The notes below the pieces were generated by a model. That model was not told the origin of the DNA. It did no database searches and saw only the letters and a program-made list of their open reading frames with translations. The position numbers were made by a program, and so were the translations under genes. DNA of 64,000 nucleotides from Ophiura sarsii (taxonomy: Eukaryota; Echinodermata; Ophiuroidea; Amphilepidida; Ophiuridae), in assembly GCA_035610835.1 (NCBI GenBank), contig CM069457.1:17268149-17332148 (forward strand), written 5' to 3'. Positions 60,801 to 63,960 of the stretch are shown here, one piece after another (within the stretch, counting starts at the first letter, position 1; each line of letters opens with the position of its first letter).

Positions 60801-60839
60801 AATATAAAAAAGCACGCAAAGGCAAGAAATTTGGACAAC
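27606..60839 (+). CDS. STRN: striatin-family STRIPAK scaffold, 5' part (eight exons, 3' end beyond window)
   Basis: Exons 27606-27815, 36468-36571, 41348-41418, 42100-42178, 54398-54574, 55975-56167, 56845-56998 and 60732-60839 join in frame (1096 nt, 365 residues plus one base), each with an AG acceptor and GT donor. Striatins are cytoplasmic scaffolds of the STRIPAK complex. They bind PP2A A and C subunits through the N-terminal coiled coil and recruit MOB4, STRIP1/2 and GCKIII kinases. Seen here: an aromatic caveolin-binding pattern F47-x4-W52-x2-F55, a heptad-rich coiled coil at about 56-110, the conserved block around LLRQYLQEIGYTDTILDVRS (about 149-168), an acidic linker at about 235-260, the EFDFL and GDGTEW motifs, and a Lys/Arg-rich end at about 352-365. 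Family members are roughly 700-800 residues, so the WD40 propeller is missing only because the window ends. Invertebrates usually have one gene for the three vertebrate paralogues, so the symbol means the family. Confidence 0.96.
28383..28502. repeat. near-perfect 120-bp hairpin
   Basis: The left arm ttaagttcacagcctcactc continues through cgatcactagg and atcttggttgtgtaaagaag. The right arm is its complement with only an 8- versus 4-base bulge and a ~6-base loop. It lies in striatin intron 1, about 570 bases after exon 1. In RNA this would be a long stable hairpin. Confidence 0.8.
29035..29214. mobile_element. hAT-like MITE, CAGGCCTCAAATTAA family, copy 1
   Basis: The TSD catgatag is perfect (29027-29034, 29215-29222). 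The ends are CAGGGCTCACATTAAT and the complement of ATTTTGAGGCCTG. The 180-bp body has gccccacctagttgccttga and ccctcaatttctgcctgttt. Other copies are at 35570-35756 (inverted) and 52954-53104 (truncated). Confidence 0.86.
29375..31126. mobile_element. 1.75-kb TIR element with repeated internal palindromic motif
   Basis: TIRs TGGGTATGTCCATGAAGTTG and CAACTTCATGGACATACCCA are flanked by TA. No long reading frame is present. The motif (a)tgctacatggacacc recurs at least six times (near 29570, 29935, 30128, 30317, 30510 and 30690), often as back-to-back copies such as ctacatggacacagtgtcca followed by tgtagcat. Such clustered internal motifs may be transposase-binding or hairpin sites; that is inference. 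Confidence 0.75.
31520..32270. mobile_element. TA-flanked TIR element, CCGTATTATCCC family
   Basis: The left end is CCGTATTATCCCTATTAAGC and the right end is the complement of gtttaatagggataatacgg. Flanking TA lies at 31518-31519 and 32271-32272. It contains ctgaccatttga tandem words at 31645-31850 and a nested Harbinger-like MITE (31866-32176). A fragment of the same family is at 55795-55870. Confidence 0.76.
31866..32176. mobile_element. PIF/Harbinger-like MITE, GGCCAAA-ended family (nested)
   Basis: It is flanked by TTA (31863-31865, 32177-32179), with ends GGCCAAAAAAAAAAGAAGGT and the complement of TTTTTTTTTTTTGGCC. Inside the TIR the words tttgtctcagatgac and gtcatctgagacaaac are inverted. 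It is inserted in the element at 31520-32270. Confidence 0.8.
32676..33405. mobile_element. 730-bp TIR element with CAGGCTTTGCC ends
   Basis: TIRs CAGGCTTTGCCGTTTGA and TCAAACGGCAAAGCCTG are perfect. Flanks atgtac occur on both sides (32670-32675, 33406-33411), a 6-bp duplication rather than the 8 bp of hAT. Inside, gaaacgttatcgtaata and ggtacaacaaggc are directly duplicated (33130-33175, 33210-33245) and gctctcctg/gaggagagc words are frequent. There is no transposase frame. Confidence 0.75.
33638..33826. mobile_element. 189-bp TIR element with 10-bp TSD (Mutator-like?)
   Basis: TIRs gggtcagaatttcg and cgaaattctgaccc are flanked by tggatgctca on both sides (33628-33637, 33827-33836). A 9-10-bp TSD suggests a Mutator-like element. 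The inside is built of gagaatcca/tggattctcg words in both orientations. Related diverged elements are at 42449-42650 and 43149-43475, with a fragment near 62046. Confidence 0.7.
33852..34257. mobile_element. hAT-like element with ACAGGGA ends and aaagtgctttt repeats
   Basis: The ends acagggattttgcgc and agcattttccctgt are flanked by acctaagg (33844-33851) and ccctaagg (34258-34265), an 8-bp TSD with one mismatch. The inside has repeated aaaagtgctttttgg and aaaggtgcttttt words. Confidence 0.7.
35467..35562. repeat. 96-bp inverted repeat
   Basis: The left arm taattctgttataccct and right arm agggtataacagaatta are perfect 17-bp inverted repeats around a ~62-bp centre. It directly abuts the TSD of the hAT-like MITE at 35570. 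Confidence 0.65.
35570..35756. mobile_element. hAT-like MITE, CAGGCCTCAAATTAA family, copy 2
   Basis: The TSDs are actccgaa (35562-35569) and actctgaa (35757-35764). TIRs CAGGCCTCAAATTAA and TTAATTTGAGGCCTG are perfect. It is 187 bp and inverted relative to the copy at 29035-29214. Confidence 0.84.
35888..36343. repeat. inverted repeat enclosing a minisatellite of ataccccaaaataccaca
   Basis: The outer ends aaaccctaacact and agtgttagggttt are inverted. Inside, ataccccaaaataccaca recurs about nine times at irregular 40-60-bp spacing, with the complement near the right end. Frames on both strands through it are repetitive and not a gene. Confidence 0.75.
36468..36571 (+). CDS. STRN: striatin coding exon 2 (coiled coil, residues 71-105)
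   Basis: The acceptor is a strong pyrimidine tract ending ttttctag at 36467, and the donor gtaagt begins at 36572. The exon is 104 nt and ends in phase 2. It encodes ARIAFLQGERKGQENL, then the basic-hydrophobic stretch DLVRRIKMLEYALKQER. This is the second half of the striatin coiled coil, which in characterised family members drives homodimerisation or tetramerisation and PP2A binding. It is the most conserved segment of the N-terminal half and settles the family assignment. Confidence 0.96.
36635..36884. mobile_element. PIF/Harbinger-like MITE, GGCCAAA-ended family, 64 bp after exon 2
   Basis: It is flanked by TTA (36632-36634, 36885-36887), with ends GGCCAAACAAAGAAGAAAGT and the complement of CTTCTTCTTTGTTTGGCC. 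A related, end-truncated copy lies at 49229-49500. It begins only about 60 bases after the exon 2 donor. Confidence 0.82.
37080..37230 (-). mobile_element. tRNA-headed SINE, copy 1
   Basis: On the minus strand, an A-box-like cgtggtgtagtggg and a B-box-like gttcaaatccc lie about 40 bases apart, as in a tRNA-derived RNA polymerase III promoter. The flanking body tacttggcgcagtatactg (variant) also occurs at 42310-42345, in a copy that has lost the B-box part. No intact cloverleaf is present. Confidence 0.6.
37779..38143. mobile_element. hAT-like MITE, AAGGCTGTGA family, intact copy
   Basis: The TSD cattctat is perfect (37771-37778, 38144-38151). The ends are taaggctgtga and tcacagcctta. Near each end there are clusters of gggtacccg, so each half is strongly self-complementary. 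The centre is A/T runs plus tgtccccaaaaatgacac. It is 365 bp with no coding capacity. Confidence 0.85.
38367..38604. repeat. dispersed repeat, copy 1 (ctatagtttgatcagttc)
   Basis: It shares tgatcagttcyaaattg, caacaagcgc, gtatatcatgtg and gtggccataat, in order, with 56575-56783. The ends ctatagttt and aaactatag are inverted. It is probably a non-autonomous DNA element of unknown class. Confidence 0.6.
39500..39775. repeat. inverted repeat around 39.6 kb
   Basis: The left arm cgctattctttcaaaacctt, then cccttcagcatgtataaagt, is matched by the right arm ctttatacatgctgaaggg, then aaggttttgaaagaatagcg. The arms are about 60-90 bp with a ~100-bp spacer. Confidence 0.65.
39830..39905 (-). mobile_element. 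tRNA-like SINE head
   Basis: On the minus strand, a B-box-like ggttcaatcccc follows catggtgtgattgtg and gctcgcctctcatcccggcg. This is a tRNA-derived arrangement seen in animal SINEs. The stems do not pair into a full tRNA. Confidence 0.5.
41348..41418 (+). CDS. STRN: striatin coding exon 3 (residues 105-128)
   Basis: The acceptor is ttgacag at 41347 and the donor gtaagt begins at 41419. The 71-nt exon enters in phase 2 and leaves in phase 1. It encodes SKFSKFKSGPDLNQEIKVP followed by SFDG. It occupies the place of the vertebrate segment that follows the coiled coil and includes a KYHKLK-like basic stretch, here SKFSKFK. Conservation is lower than in the flanking exons. The reading frame across both junctions and the position in the gene support the call. 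Confidence 0.9.
41419..42099 (+). other. striatin intron 3
   Basis: This 681-bp intron has a short inverted repeat around ccccctgact and agtcaggggg (about 41441-41547) and a pure C tract at 41628-41647. No coding sequence or element with clear ends is visible. Confidence 0.8.
42100..42178 (+). CDS. STRN: striatin coding exon 4 (residues 129-155)
   Basis: The acceptor is ttctattacag at 42099 and the donor gtaagt begins at 42179. The exon is 79 nt, entering in phase 1 and leaving in phase 2. It encodes an acidic run (EEGGEEE) and then the conserved SRQLLRQ, which continues into exon 5. Acidic residues followed by a Ser/Gln-rich segment before RQLLRQYLQE match the order in characterised striatins, where a Ca2+-calmodulin binding region lies nearby. 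I cannot point to a clear calmodulin motif here. Confidence 0.92.
42260..42350 (-). mobile_element. truncated tRNA-headed SINE, copy 2
   Basis: It shares cctccagcac, gtgtcaacgctacttggcgc, gccaagtata and ggctgg(a/g)tccatt with 37125-37220. The B-box end is absent. Confidence 0.55.
42449..42650. mobile_element. diverged gagaatcc-type TIR element
   Basis: It runs from cagggccagaaatttgacga, with cattctcgcaaagattctcg, to acatttgacaaacttctgac. The end pair resembles that of 33638-33826. No clear TSD remains. Confidence 0.55.
43149..43475. mobile_element. gagaatcc-type TIR element, 327 bp
   Basis: TIRs caggggtagaatttcg and cgaaattctacccctg are perfect. Internal gcgaatcgattcgcg and gagaatccatgtattctcg palindromes are present. 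A duplicated flank (taccactacaaatgtgacca) is found again at 42758 and 43478. That reflects a local duplication, not a TSD. Confidence 0.65.
43751..44035. mobile_element. hAT-like MITE, CAAGGCTCAAG family, copy 2
   Basis: This 285-bp element has TIRs CAAGGCTCAAGATAA and cTTATCTTGAGCCTTG and a perfect 8-bp TSD, acaacagc, at 43743-43750 and 44036-44043. It is in the opposite orientation to the copy at 3203-3506 and shares the words cccatgatccgg, ccgggcgctatagc and gtttggacaaaatatcagcg (some on the other strand). Confidence 0.86.
44294..44539. mobile_element. piggyBac-like MITE (TTAA), CACTTTCCACGCGGC family, copy 2
   Basis: This 246-bp element has perfect TIRs CACTTTCCACGCGGC and GCCGCGTGGAAAGTG, flanked by TTAA at 44290-44293 and 44540-44543. 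It is in reverse orientation to the copy at 15925-16178 and non-coding. Confidence 0.84.
44800..44982. mobile_element. TA-flanked MITE, CTGTAAAAG family, copy 1
   Basis: The ends ctgtaaaag and cttttacag are flanked by TA (44798-44799, 44983-44984). Internal attttcgcgc and gcgaaaaata are inverted. It is 183 bp. Related elements are at 46785-46985, 52137-52676 and 60857-61120. Confidence 0.72.
45247..46254. repeat. direct duplication (~240 bp) flanking a TTAA element
   Basis: 45247-45502 and 46025-46254 are diverged direct copies. Shared words include gatgatactctat, tgtaaatgggcta, aatcacgcttctctgtttag, cagcattaaaatctcatctt and ccgatatgaccaatacattc. Confidence 0.75.
45521..45873. mobile_element. 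TTAA-flanked foldback element
   Basis: It is flanked by TTAA (45517-45520, 45874-45877). The arms are inverted (gcagattttcttgaaaattt against its counterpart; atcgatacgatttctaatta against aggaatcgtatcgctctgta), with caatctatttttcaa palindromes at the centre. The TSD suggests a piggyBac-like origin. A diverged arm is at 23404-23600. Confidence 0.62.
46387..46570. mobile_element. hAT-like MITE, CAGTGTCC ends
   Basis: The TSD agcccaag is perfect (46379-46386, 46571-46578). The ends are CAGTGTCCgattta and ttaattGGACACTG. Inside are repeated gcatgtaa words. It is 184 bp. Confidence 0.84.
46785..46985. mobile_element. TA-flanked MITE, CTGTAAAAC type
   Basis: TIRs CTGTAAAACAACTTAATTT and AAATTAAGTTGTTTTACAG are flanked by TA (46783-46784, 46986-46987). 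It is 201 bp. It may belong to the same group as 44800-44982 from its ends. Confidence 0.78.
46988..47880. repeat. ~175-bp tandem repeat interrupted by a MITE
   Basis: Copies begin tctgttgctcatctgcctca at 47411, 47585 and 47761 (periods 174 and 176) and end gaagcataaaatatg to aaggctacatattagatag. The end of an earlier copy is at 46990-47042, separated from the rest by the MITE 47043-47402. Confidence 0.88.
47043..47402. mobile_element. PIF/Harbinger-like MITE, GGGACGCACC family, copy 2 (in tandem repeat)
   Basis: This 360-bp element has TIRs GGGACGCACCATTTGA and is flanked by TTA (47040-47042, 47403-47405). It sits inside a ~175-bp tandem repeat. The uninterrupted repeat units at 47570-47585 and 47748-47762 read ctacatattagatagtctg, which is the empty site with a single TTA. 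The inside has eight T-homopolymer blocks separated by GC-rich words such as gccaccgaaggcggc. Confidence 0.88.
49229..49500. mobile_element. truncated GGCCAAA-family MITE
   Basis: It begins aggccaaacaaagaagaagg and shares gaaatgagctacggcgc and catacctcatagcatatttt with 36635-36884 (inverted). The right TIR stops at ctgagacaaact without the GGCC end, and no TWA duplication is seen. Confidence 0.65.
49637..49889. mobile_element. TA-flanked MITE, TGTGACC ends, copy 1
   Basis: The ends tgtgacccgtcacatcaaaa and ttttcgacgcgactggtcaca are flanked by TA. It shares caaaatggacatgttg, tgataccatgctgaaggtaa and aatcacaagatatgatttga with 62618-62870 (inverted). Confidence 0.72.
49944..50218. mobile_element. 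PIF/Harbinger-like MITE, GGGACGCACC family, copy 3
   Basis: This 275-bp element has TIRs GGGACGCACCATTTGA and TAATGGTGCGTCCC, flanked by TAA on both sides (49941-49943, 50219-50221). Its inside is the reverse orientation of copy 2: A-rich blocks with gccaccttcagcggc and a C tract near the right end. Confidence 0.82.
50990..51098. repeat. CpG-dense 109-bp inverted repeat
   Basis: The ends gaggctctcccctca and tgaggggagagcctc enclose a strongly CpG-rich core (cgccggtttgtgcatcgcgt, ggcgcgcgcgcgact) in otherwise CpG-poor DNA. No TSD is visible. Confidence 0.6.
52137..52676. mobile_element. CTGTAAAAG-type MITE interrupted by a hAT-like MITE
   Basis: The left end ctgtcaaagtattaattttt and right end aaaattaatgtagtgtgaac to cttttgcag are flanked by TA. 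The body is split at 52308-52625 by a hAT-like element with a perfect TSD; removing that leaves about 215 bp. Confidence 0.7.
52308..52625. mobile_element. hAT-like MITE, CAGGGTTGTAGC ends, nested
   Basis: The TSD accacgaa is perfect (52300-52307, 52626-52633). The ends are CAGGGTTGTAGCTA and TAGCTACAACCCTG. Inside are repeated gccgcctggcac words. The 318-bp element lies inside 52137-52676. Confidence 0.87.
52954..53104. mobile_element. truncated hAT-like MITE, CAGGCCTCAAATTAA family, copy 3
   Basis: The body gccccacctagctgccttga to the right end tatgttgaggcctg is present. The left TIR is missing and no TSD is visible. Confidence 0.72.
54398..54574 (+). CDS. STRN: striatin coding exon 5 (residues 155-214)
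   Basis: The acceptor follows a long pyrimidine run ending ttctcag at 54397, and the donor gtaaga begins at 54575. The exon is 177 nt and phase 2 to phase 2, so it is frame-neutral. It encodes YLQEIGYTDTILDVRSNRVR and SLLGLAPNEQ, then a variable Gly/Glu-rich tail ending EQTK. The first half is the most conserved part of the striatin linker. The last ~113 bases of this exon, with its donor and about 60 bases of intron, are tandemly repeated three more times immediately downstream (see 54636-55129). Confidence 0.95.
54636..54758 (+). pseudogene. tandem copy of striatin exon 5 3' part, copy 2 (possible alternative exon)
   Basis: A near-identical copy of the 3' part of exon 5 is followed by the same gtaaga donor. 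Upstream, ttggtaacag could act as an acceptor. Used that way, the block is 123 nt, enters and leaves in phase 2 like exon 5, and stays open, adding 41 residues. The acceptor has a poor pyrimidine tract and is only about 60 bases from the previous donor, which is short for an animal intron. Use in mRNA is therefore uncertain. It is either a duplicated cassette exon or a silent duplication. Confidence 0.55.
54820..54945 (+). pseudogene. tandem copy of striatin exon 5 3' part, copy 3 (possible alternative exon)
   Basis: This copy has the same structure as the preceding one. The acceptor-like site is ttggtaacag at 54819, the donor gtaaga begins at 54946, and the 126-nt block is phase 2 to phase 2 and fully open (42 residues). 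It differs from exon 5 by a 3-base insertion near the start (GGATTGCTAATTGGT) and by GTC to ATC in the NGEG region. The insertion preserves the frame. Confidence 0.5.
55007..55129 (+). pseudogene. tandem copy of striatin exon 5 3' part, copy 4, with in-frame stop
   Basis: This is the fourth copy. Its acceptor-like site ends at 55006 and its donor gtaaga begins at 55130. In the exon 5 frame, a C-to-T change turns CAA into TAA at 55104-55106. If spliced in, the product would end before the WD40 domain, or the transcript would be subject to nonsense-mediated decay. If it is not spliced, the change is neutral decay of a duplicate. Confidence 0.55.
55130..55974 (+). other. striatin intron 5 (distal part)
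   Basis: The start carries the last cacatg-rich repeat segment (to about 55225). A TIR-end fragment of the CCGTATTATCCC element family lies at 55795-55870. The rest (55240-55790) is AT-rich with nothing recognisable. Confidence 0.75.
55795..55870. mobile_element. end fragment of CCGTATTATCCC-family element
   Basis: Read on the minus strand, it runs ccgtactatccctataaagc to gggtgggcgcttattaag. This matches the left 76 bases of 31520-32270 with a few changes. Only one end is present. Confidence 0.7.
55975..56167 (+). CDS. STRN: striatin coding exon 6 (acidic linker, residues 214-278)
   Basis: The acceptor is tttaatctttcag at 55974 and the donor gtaggt begins at 56168. The exon is 193 nt, entering in phase 2 and leaving in phase 0. 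It encodes a hydrophobic ILQTFDFLAPDE, then a strongly acidic stretch (DDDEGEDGDVDDV), then a basic end (IIKKKK). The order 'F-F/D-F-L, Asp/Glu run, (T)IV(R/K)KK' matches the vertebrate linker between the coiled coil and the WD40 repeats. An alternative AG two bases downstream at 55976 would break the frame and is not preferred. Confidence 0.93.
56268..56520. repeat. dispersed repeat in intron 6, related to 63026-63215
   Basis: Both copies run cctgttc(t)acg-gcgaacg, caggttgg, ggtcag, then T-rich, and end ttggtcaggcct to tagaac-g(g)gttt. This copy contains a G tract at 56396-56414. Confidence 0.5.
56575..56783. repeat. dispersed repeat, copy 2, in striatin intron 6
   Basis: A diverged copy of 38367-38604, starting tgatcagttccaaattgc and ending aattaaactatag. 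It ends about 60 bases before exon 7. Confidence 0.58.
56845..56998 (+). CDS. STRN: striatin coding exon 7 (residues 279-330)
   Basis: The acceptor is aatctttcacag at 56844 and the donor gtaagt begins at 56999. The exon is 154 nt and runs from phase 0 to phase 1. It encodes a Gly/Met-rich start, then the conserved DTEEALAEFDFLG and SGDGTEW. The EFDFL and GDGT-[DE]-W motifs are characteristic of striatins just upstream of the VITKLKEQYKKERKGKK-like block. No other protein family comes to mind with this pair. Confidence 0.94.
57050..57240. repeat. catgtgatacc minisatellite, ~20-bp unit
   Basis: The phrase gatacccatgccatgcccat and variants are repeated about eight times in direct order. Related catgtgat words continue to 57490. 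All frames across it give periodic Trp/His/Gly/Met text and are not genes. Confidence 0.85.
58392..58723. mobile_element. TTA-flanked MITE, GGCC-ended, with tcttgaaaaaaa repeats
   Basis: It is flanked by TTA (58389-58391, 58724-58726). The left end is ggcaaaaaaaaagaaagttg and the right end is the complement of aactatttttttgttggcc. The inside has five or six tcttgaaaaaaaa units (58540-58625). It probably belongs to the same group as the other GGCC-ended elements. Confidence 0.65.
59893..60205. mobile_element. PIF/Harbinger-like MITE, GGCCAAA-ended family, uninterrupted copy
   Basis: TIRs GGCCAAATTAAATTAATTGT and the complement of TTTTTTAATTTGGCC are flanked by TAA (59890-59892, 60206-60208). 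It has the same interior as 26541-27001 but lacks the nested 118-bp insert. Confidence 0.85.
60732..60839 (+). CDS. STRN: striatin coding exon 8 (residues 330-365, last exon in window)
   Basis: The acceptor is gcttatttccag at 60731 and the donor gtaagt begins at 60840. The exon is 108 nt and runs from phase 1 to phase 1. It encodes DKKSDLSPEEWGVDQVMIAK, then LKEEYKKARKGKKFGQ. The basic helix before the expected RSKLQDML motif is clear. The next exon should complete an Arg or Pro codon and lies outside the window; nothing matching it is visible in 60840-64000. Confidence 0.93.
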
Positions 60840-60856
60840 GTAAGTGACCAAAATTA

Positions 60857-61120
60857 CTGGAAAAGTGGAAGTTTTTGTGCCGCATTAATTTTCGCATCCA
60901 TATTCCTTTCGTGAAAATGAACACAGGCCAAATGTTTCTTTATGTTCATATGAACATATTATGAGGATAGTTTGAAAAAATAATTATTTAAAAAAAAAAA
61001 ATGTTTCTTCACTACTTACAAGTAGGTATGTGTGCAGGAACGTAAAAGTGCAAAATTATCAAAATTGACAGGTGAACGTGAAAAATTGTGTGCACGAAAA
61101 TAACCACTTATCATTCACAG
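60857..61120. mobile_element. diverged CTGTAAAAG-type MITE after exon 8
   Basis: The ends ctggaaaagtgg and the complement of ccacttatcattcacag are flanked by TA, with internal attttcgca and cgaaaataa. It starts 18 bases after the exon 8 boundary. Confidence 0.55.
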
Positions 61121-61229
61121 TAACTCATTGTTGCTATGCCAGCCTTGTGCAATCGTCTGTTGGGTCTTTTTCGAGCTGTATTTTGCATTGTGGGTCATTT
61201 TCAATTTGAACATTTCATGGCCAAAAATA

Positions 61230-61695
61230 AACTGCTCACAAAAAGTATCGAAACACTTAGAAATGATCCAATATATAACGGCTCGAAAGGGTATGCATTA
61301 ATCGAAGAAAATAACCAAGTGCATAATTTTGTTCTGCGTATTTTGACACCTCGATCGTTGAGATACGATGTTGCGGAGCGGAGTTATTGTCATTTCAATG
61401 AGCGTGGGTCCAGTTTCAAAAGTGACACTCATCCCTATTGAAAAGCACGAATCTGATCATTCTAAACAGTAATGCAAACCTCTTTCTATAGGATGATTGT
61501 CACTTTTGAAACTGGACCCACGACCATTGAAATGACATTAACTCTGCTCCGCAACATCGTATCTCATCGATCGAGGTGTCAAAATACGCAGAACAAAATT
61601 ATGCACTTGGTTATTTTCTTCGATTAATGCATACCCTTTCGAGCCGTTATATATTGGATCATTTCTAAGTGTTTCGATACTTTTTGTGAGCAGTT
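61230..61695. mobile_element. TA-flanked foldback element, AACTGCTCACAAAAAGT ends
   Basis: The left end aactgctcacaaaaagtatc and its complement at the right are flanked by TA (61228-61229, 61696-61697). The arms remain alike for about 205 bp, through ccaatatataacggctcgaa and gttgcggagc. A 101-codon frame at 61136-61441 lies in the left arm and is not considered a gene. Confidence 0.83.
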
Positions 61696-61885
61696 TACTT
61701 TCAAAGCATGTTTCTTTTTTTCATTATTGATCTATTTGATAATCATAACTCCTATTATTTCTGTATTTTACGACGGAAGAATTTGTAAATTGGTTCGGAC
61801 ACTAAACAATTATACCTAACAGTAACAATCAATAACATTGATAATAATTAATATTTCCCTCGAGGTGGTCGAGAAATGAAAAATT

Positions 61886-61958
61886 CATTCCTCCACCAGG
61901 ATTTGAACCCGGGACCTCCCGAACTCTAGGTGGACGCTCTACCAACTGAGCTGATCAT
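61886..61958 (-). pseudogene. tRNA-like sequence (SINE head or tRNA pseudogene)
   Basis: On the minus strand the D arm gctcagttggtagagc and T arm ccgggttcaaatcctgg are well formed, so both internal polymerase III boxes are intact. The anticodon stem pairs poorly (the loop would read ctagagt, anticodon AGA) and the expected 7-bp acceptor stem does not pair. It is therefore not a working tRNA. Confidence 0.6.
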
Positions 61959-62617
61959 TCAATATCCTTGCTATTGATAAAACAAATTCTGTTGGACTCT
62001 GCATGCCATTTGTCTACCTCTGAACAGTGATGTCAGACGGTATCCAGGGGTTGAAATTAAACGAGAATCTTGAGAATCCATTCTCATAACCCCTTGAGAA
62101 CTACCTGCCAATTGGACCTTACAAGGGGCAATACATTACCTAGTGTTATATTTACCTAATTAGCCGACTCTAATTTTACTTATGGACTTTGCTAGGGAGT
62201 ATAAAAGGGATATAAAAGAATAAAATGTGATGCAGCACTTCAAAAGGGGGGACTTTGCAGGTGAAGTCAATTTTGAGATTATTATGTGTACTCTCCAAGC
62301 ATTTTCTAAGCTTTAAAATGTATCAAAATTTATCAAAATTTATCAAGGCATTCAGATTTATGAGTGAAAATGACTCCTAAATTCTTATTATTAGTTTCTT
62401 TATATTTTTCTGTCCGTTTTCAATTATATCTTGAAAAACACACAGCAACAAAGTCCCCTTTGATGTGCTGCATTACAAATGGTCCTTCCAGAAGGACTAT
62501 TAATCATAGACCAGGATTAAAGTTACACCCGGTGTCACTTGTTTTGTGCACACCTACCTACCCATTGGGTTTGGTTGGTGTCAATAAGATCCCCAAGTGT
62601 ATTGACTGGTCTACAAA

Positions 62618-62870
62618 TGTGACCAGTCGCGTCAAAATGGACATGTTGTCGGCAAACGCAATTGTGAGATAGAGACTAATATATTTGGTGAAATATAAAA
62701 GAAAATAATAGAAACAAATATGCCTCTTCAAATCATATCTTGTGATTACAAAGTATGATTACCTTCAACATGGTATCATATCAAAGCATAAAATGTGATC
62801 TTTAAAGTCATACAATAACTCAGAATTGACACGGTACTCCAACATGTCCATTTTGATGTGACGGGTCACA
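62618..62870. mobile_element. MITE with TGTGACC ends, copy 2
   Basis: The ends tgtgaccagtcgcgtcaaaa and ttttgatgtgacgggtcaca enclose 253 bp. It is an inverted copy of 49637-49889. The flanking duplication is unclear (aaa/aat). Confidence 0.7.
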
Positions 62871-62874
62871 AATA

Positions 62875-63430
62875 CTGAAGCTTTAACAATTGTGTGTGCT
62901 ACCAGGATGCAATACATATCAGATTATTTTGATATGTAATAAAGGAAACCATCCCATATCCGTAATAATCTGTGCCTCTGTTTCGATAAAAGTGCTATAC
63001 TTTCATGCTTAGGCAATTAAAACAAGAAACCCTGTTCTACGGGCGAACGGACCTCAGGTTGGGTAGGTCAGTGGAGCATTGGTTTGGGGGTGGTCAAACT
63101 TCTTTCTTTTTTTAAATAAAAAATGTTGGTGAATTTTCGATCAACAATTTACTAAATTAAAATTTTAAAAACTCACAAAAATGGGTTGGTCAGGCCTGTA
63201 GAACGGTTTACTTTCTTTGTTGCCTTCTCAGTACTAATATTGTAAATATGTAGATGCCCAAGTAATTCTGTATGCCCCATTCATCAAATTAAAACTTGTC
63301 ATAATCTGGTATGTTCGCCATTTTGTGTGTTAATTTGGCAATCGTAGAAATAGCTGGAAACTAATGCAGTTTTATTACAGTCACAGCAATTGATTGTACA
63401 ATTAAAATTGTATCAATCTATATTAATTAT
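62875..63430. other. no gene; dispersed repeat fragment
   Basis: 63026-63215 is a diverged copy of the repeat at 56268-56520. The remainder shows nothing I can support, and no further striatin exon is visible. Confidence 0.5.
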
Positions 63431-63432
63431 TA

Positions 63433-63526
63433 GGCCAAATAAAACAATATAGTAGTTTCTCGTCCTCGCGCGTATCCATTTTGGCTGCCGCATCAAGAAA
63501 AGGTTTTTTGTGTGTGTTTTTTTAAT

Positions 63527-63565
<39 letters not shown>

Positions 63566-63834
63566 CATCGTCTTTTTCAAGACATTTTTGAAAATCCGAG
63601 TCATTTTCACAATCTGCACTTTTTCTCAATCGTGAAAATATTCTCCTTTGCAGTCTATGCACAGGTGGAGTAAATACTACCTATGACGCTATTATAAATT
63701 CTGTGATAAGTCTATCAAAATGCATCAAATCCTCCGCCATCTTGGATCGGTACTTTTGAAGAAGAAGAAAAAGTGCCGGCATCCTCCAATTTTTAAAAGT
63801 TCGGACGAGAAACTCGATTTTTTTTTACTTGGCC
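63433..63834. mobile_element. TTA-flanked MITE, GGCCAAA-ended, 402 bp
   Basis: It is flanked by TTA (63430-63432, 63835-63837), with ends GGCCAAATAAAACAATATAG and the complement of ttttttactTGGCC. Internal gtttctcgtcc and ggacgagaaac are inverted. The inside includes a pure T tract of about 35 bases at 63531-63565. Confidence 0.75.
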
Positions 63835-63892
63835 TTACTACTTTCGTTTTTCTCAGCCCAATAAAACCTTACCTTTACCGTACTAATATGTC

Positions 63893-63960
63893 AACCATGA
63901 TGCATATGCATCATGATGCATATGCACTCATGATGCATATGCACTCACCCTGCATATGCA
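63893..63960. repeat. short tandem repeat of atgcatatgcac
   Basis: ATGCATATGCAT at 63900-63911 is followed by ATGCATATGCAC at 63916-63927 and 63933-63944 and a partial copy at about 63951-63962. The spacing is 16-18 bp. The first copy is the palindromic POU-dimer (MORE) sequence. Confidence 0.7.

Noticed and set aside
61136..61441. 101-codon frame after exon 8
   Set aside because: It falls largely in the left arm of a TA-flanked foldback element and has no striatin similarity.
61886..61958. functional tRNA gene
   Set aside because: The D and T arms are good, but acceptor and anticodon stems do not pair; a SINE head or pseudogene fits better.
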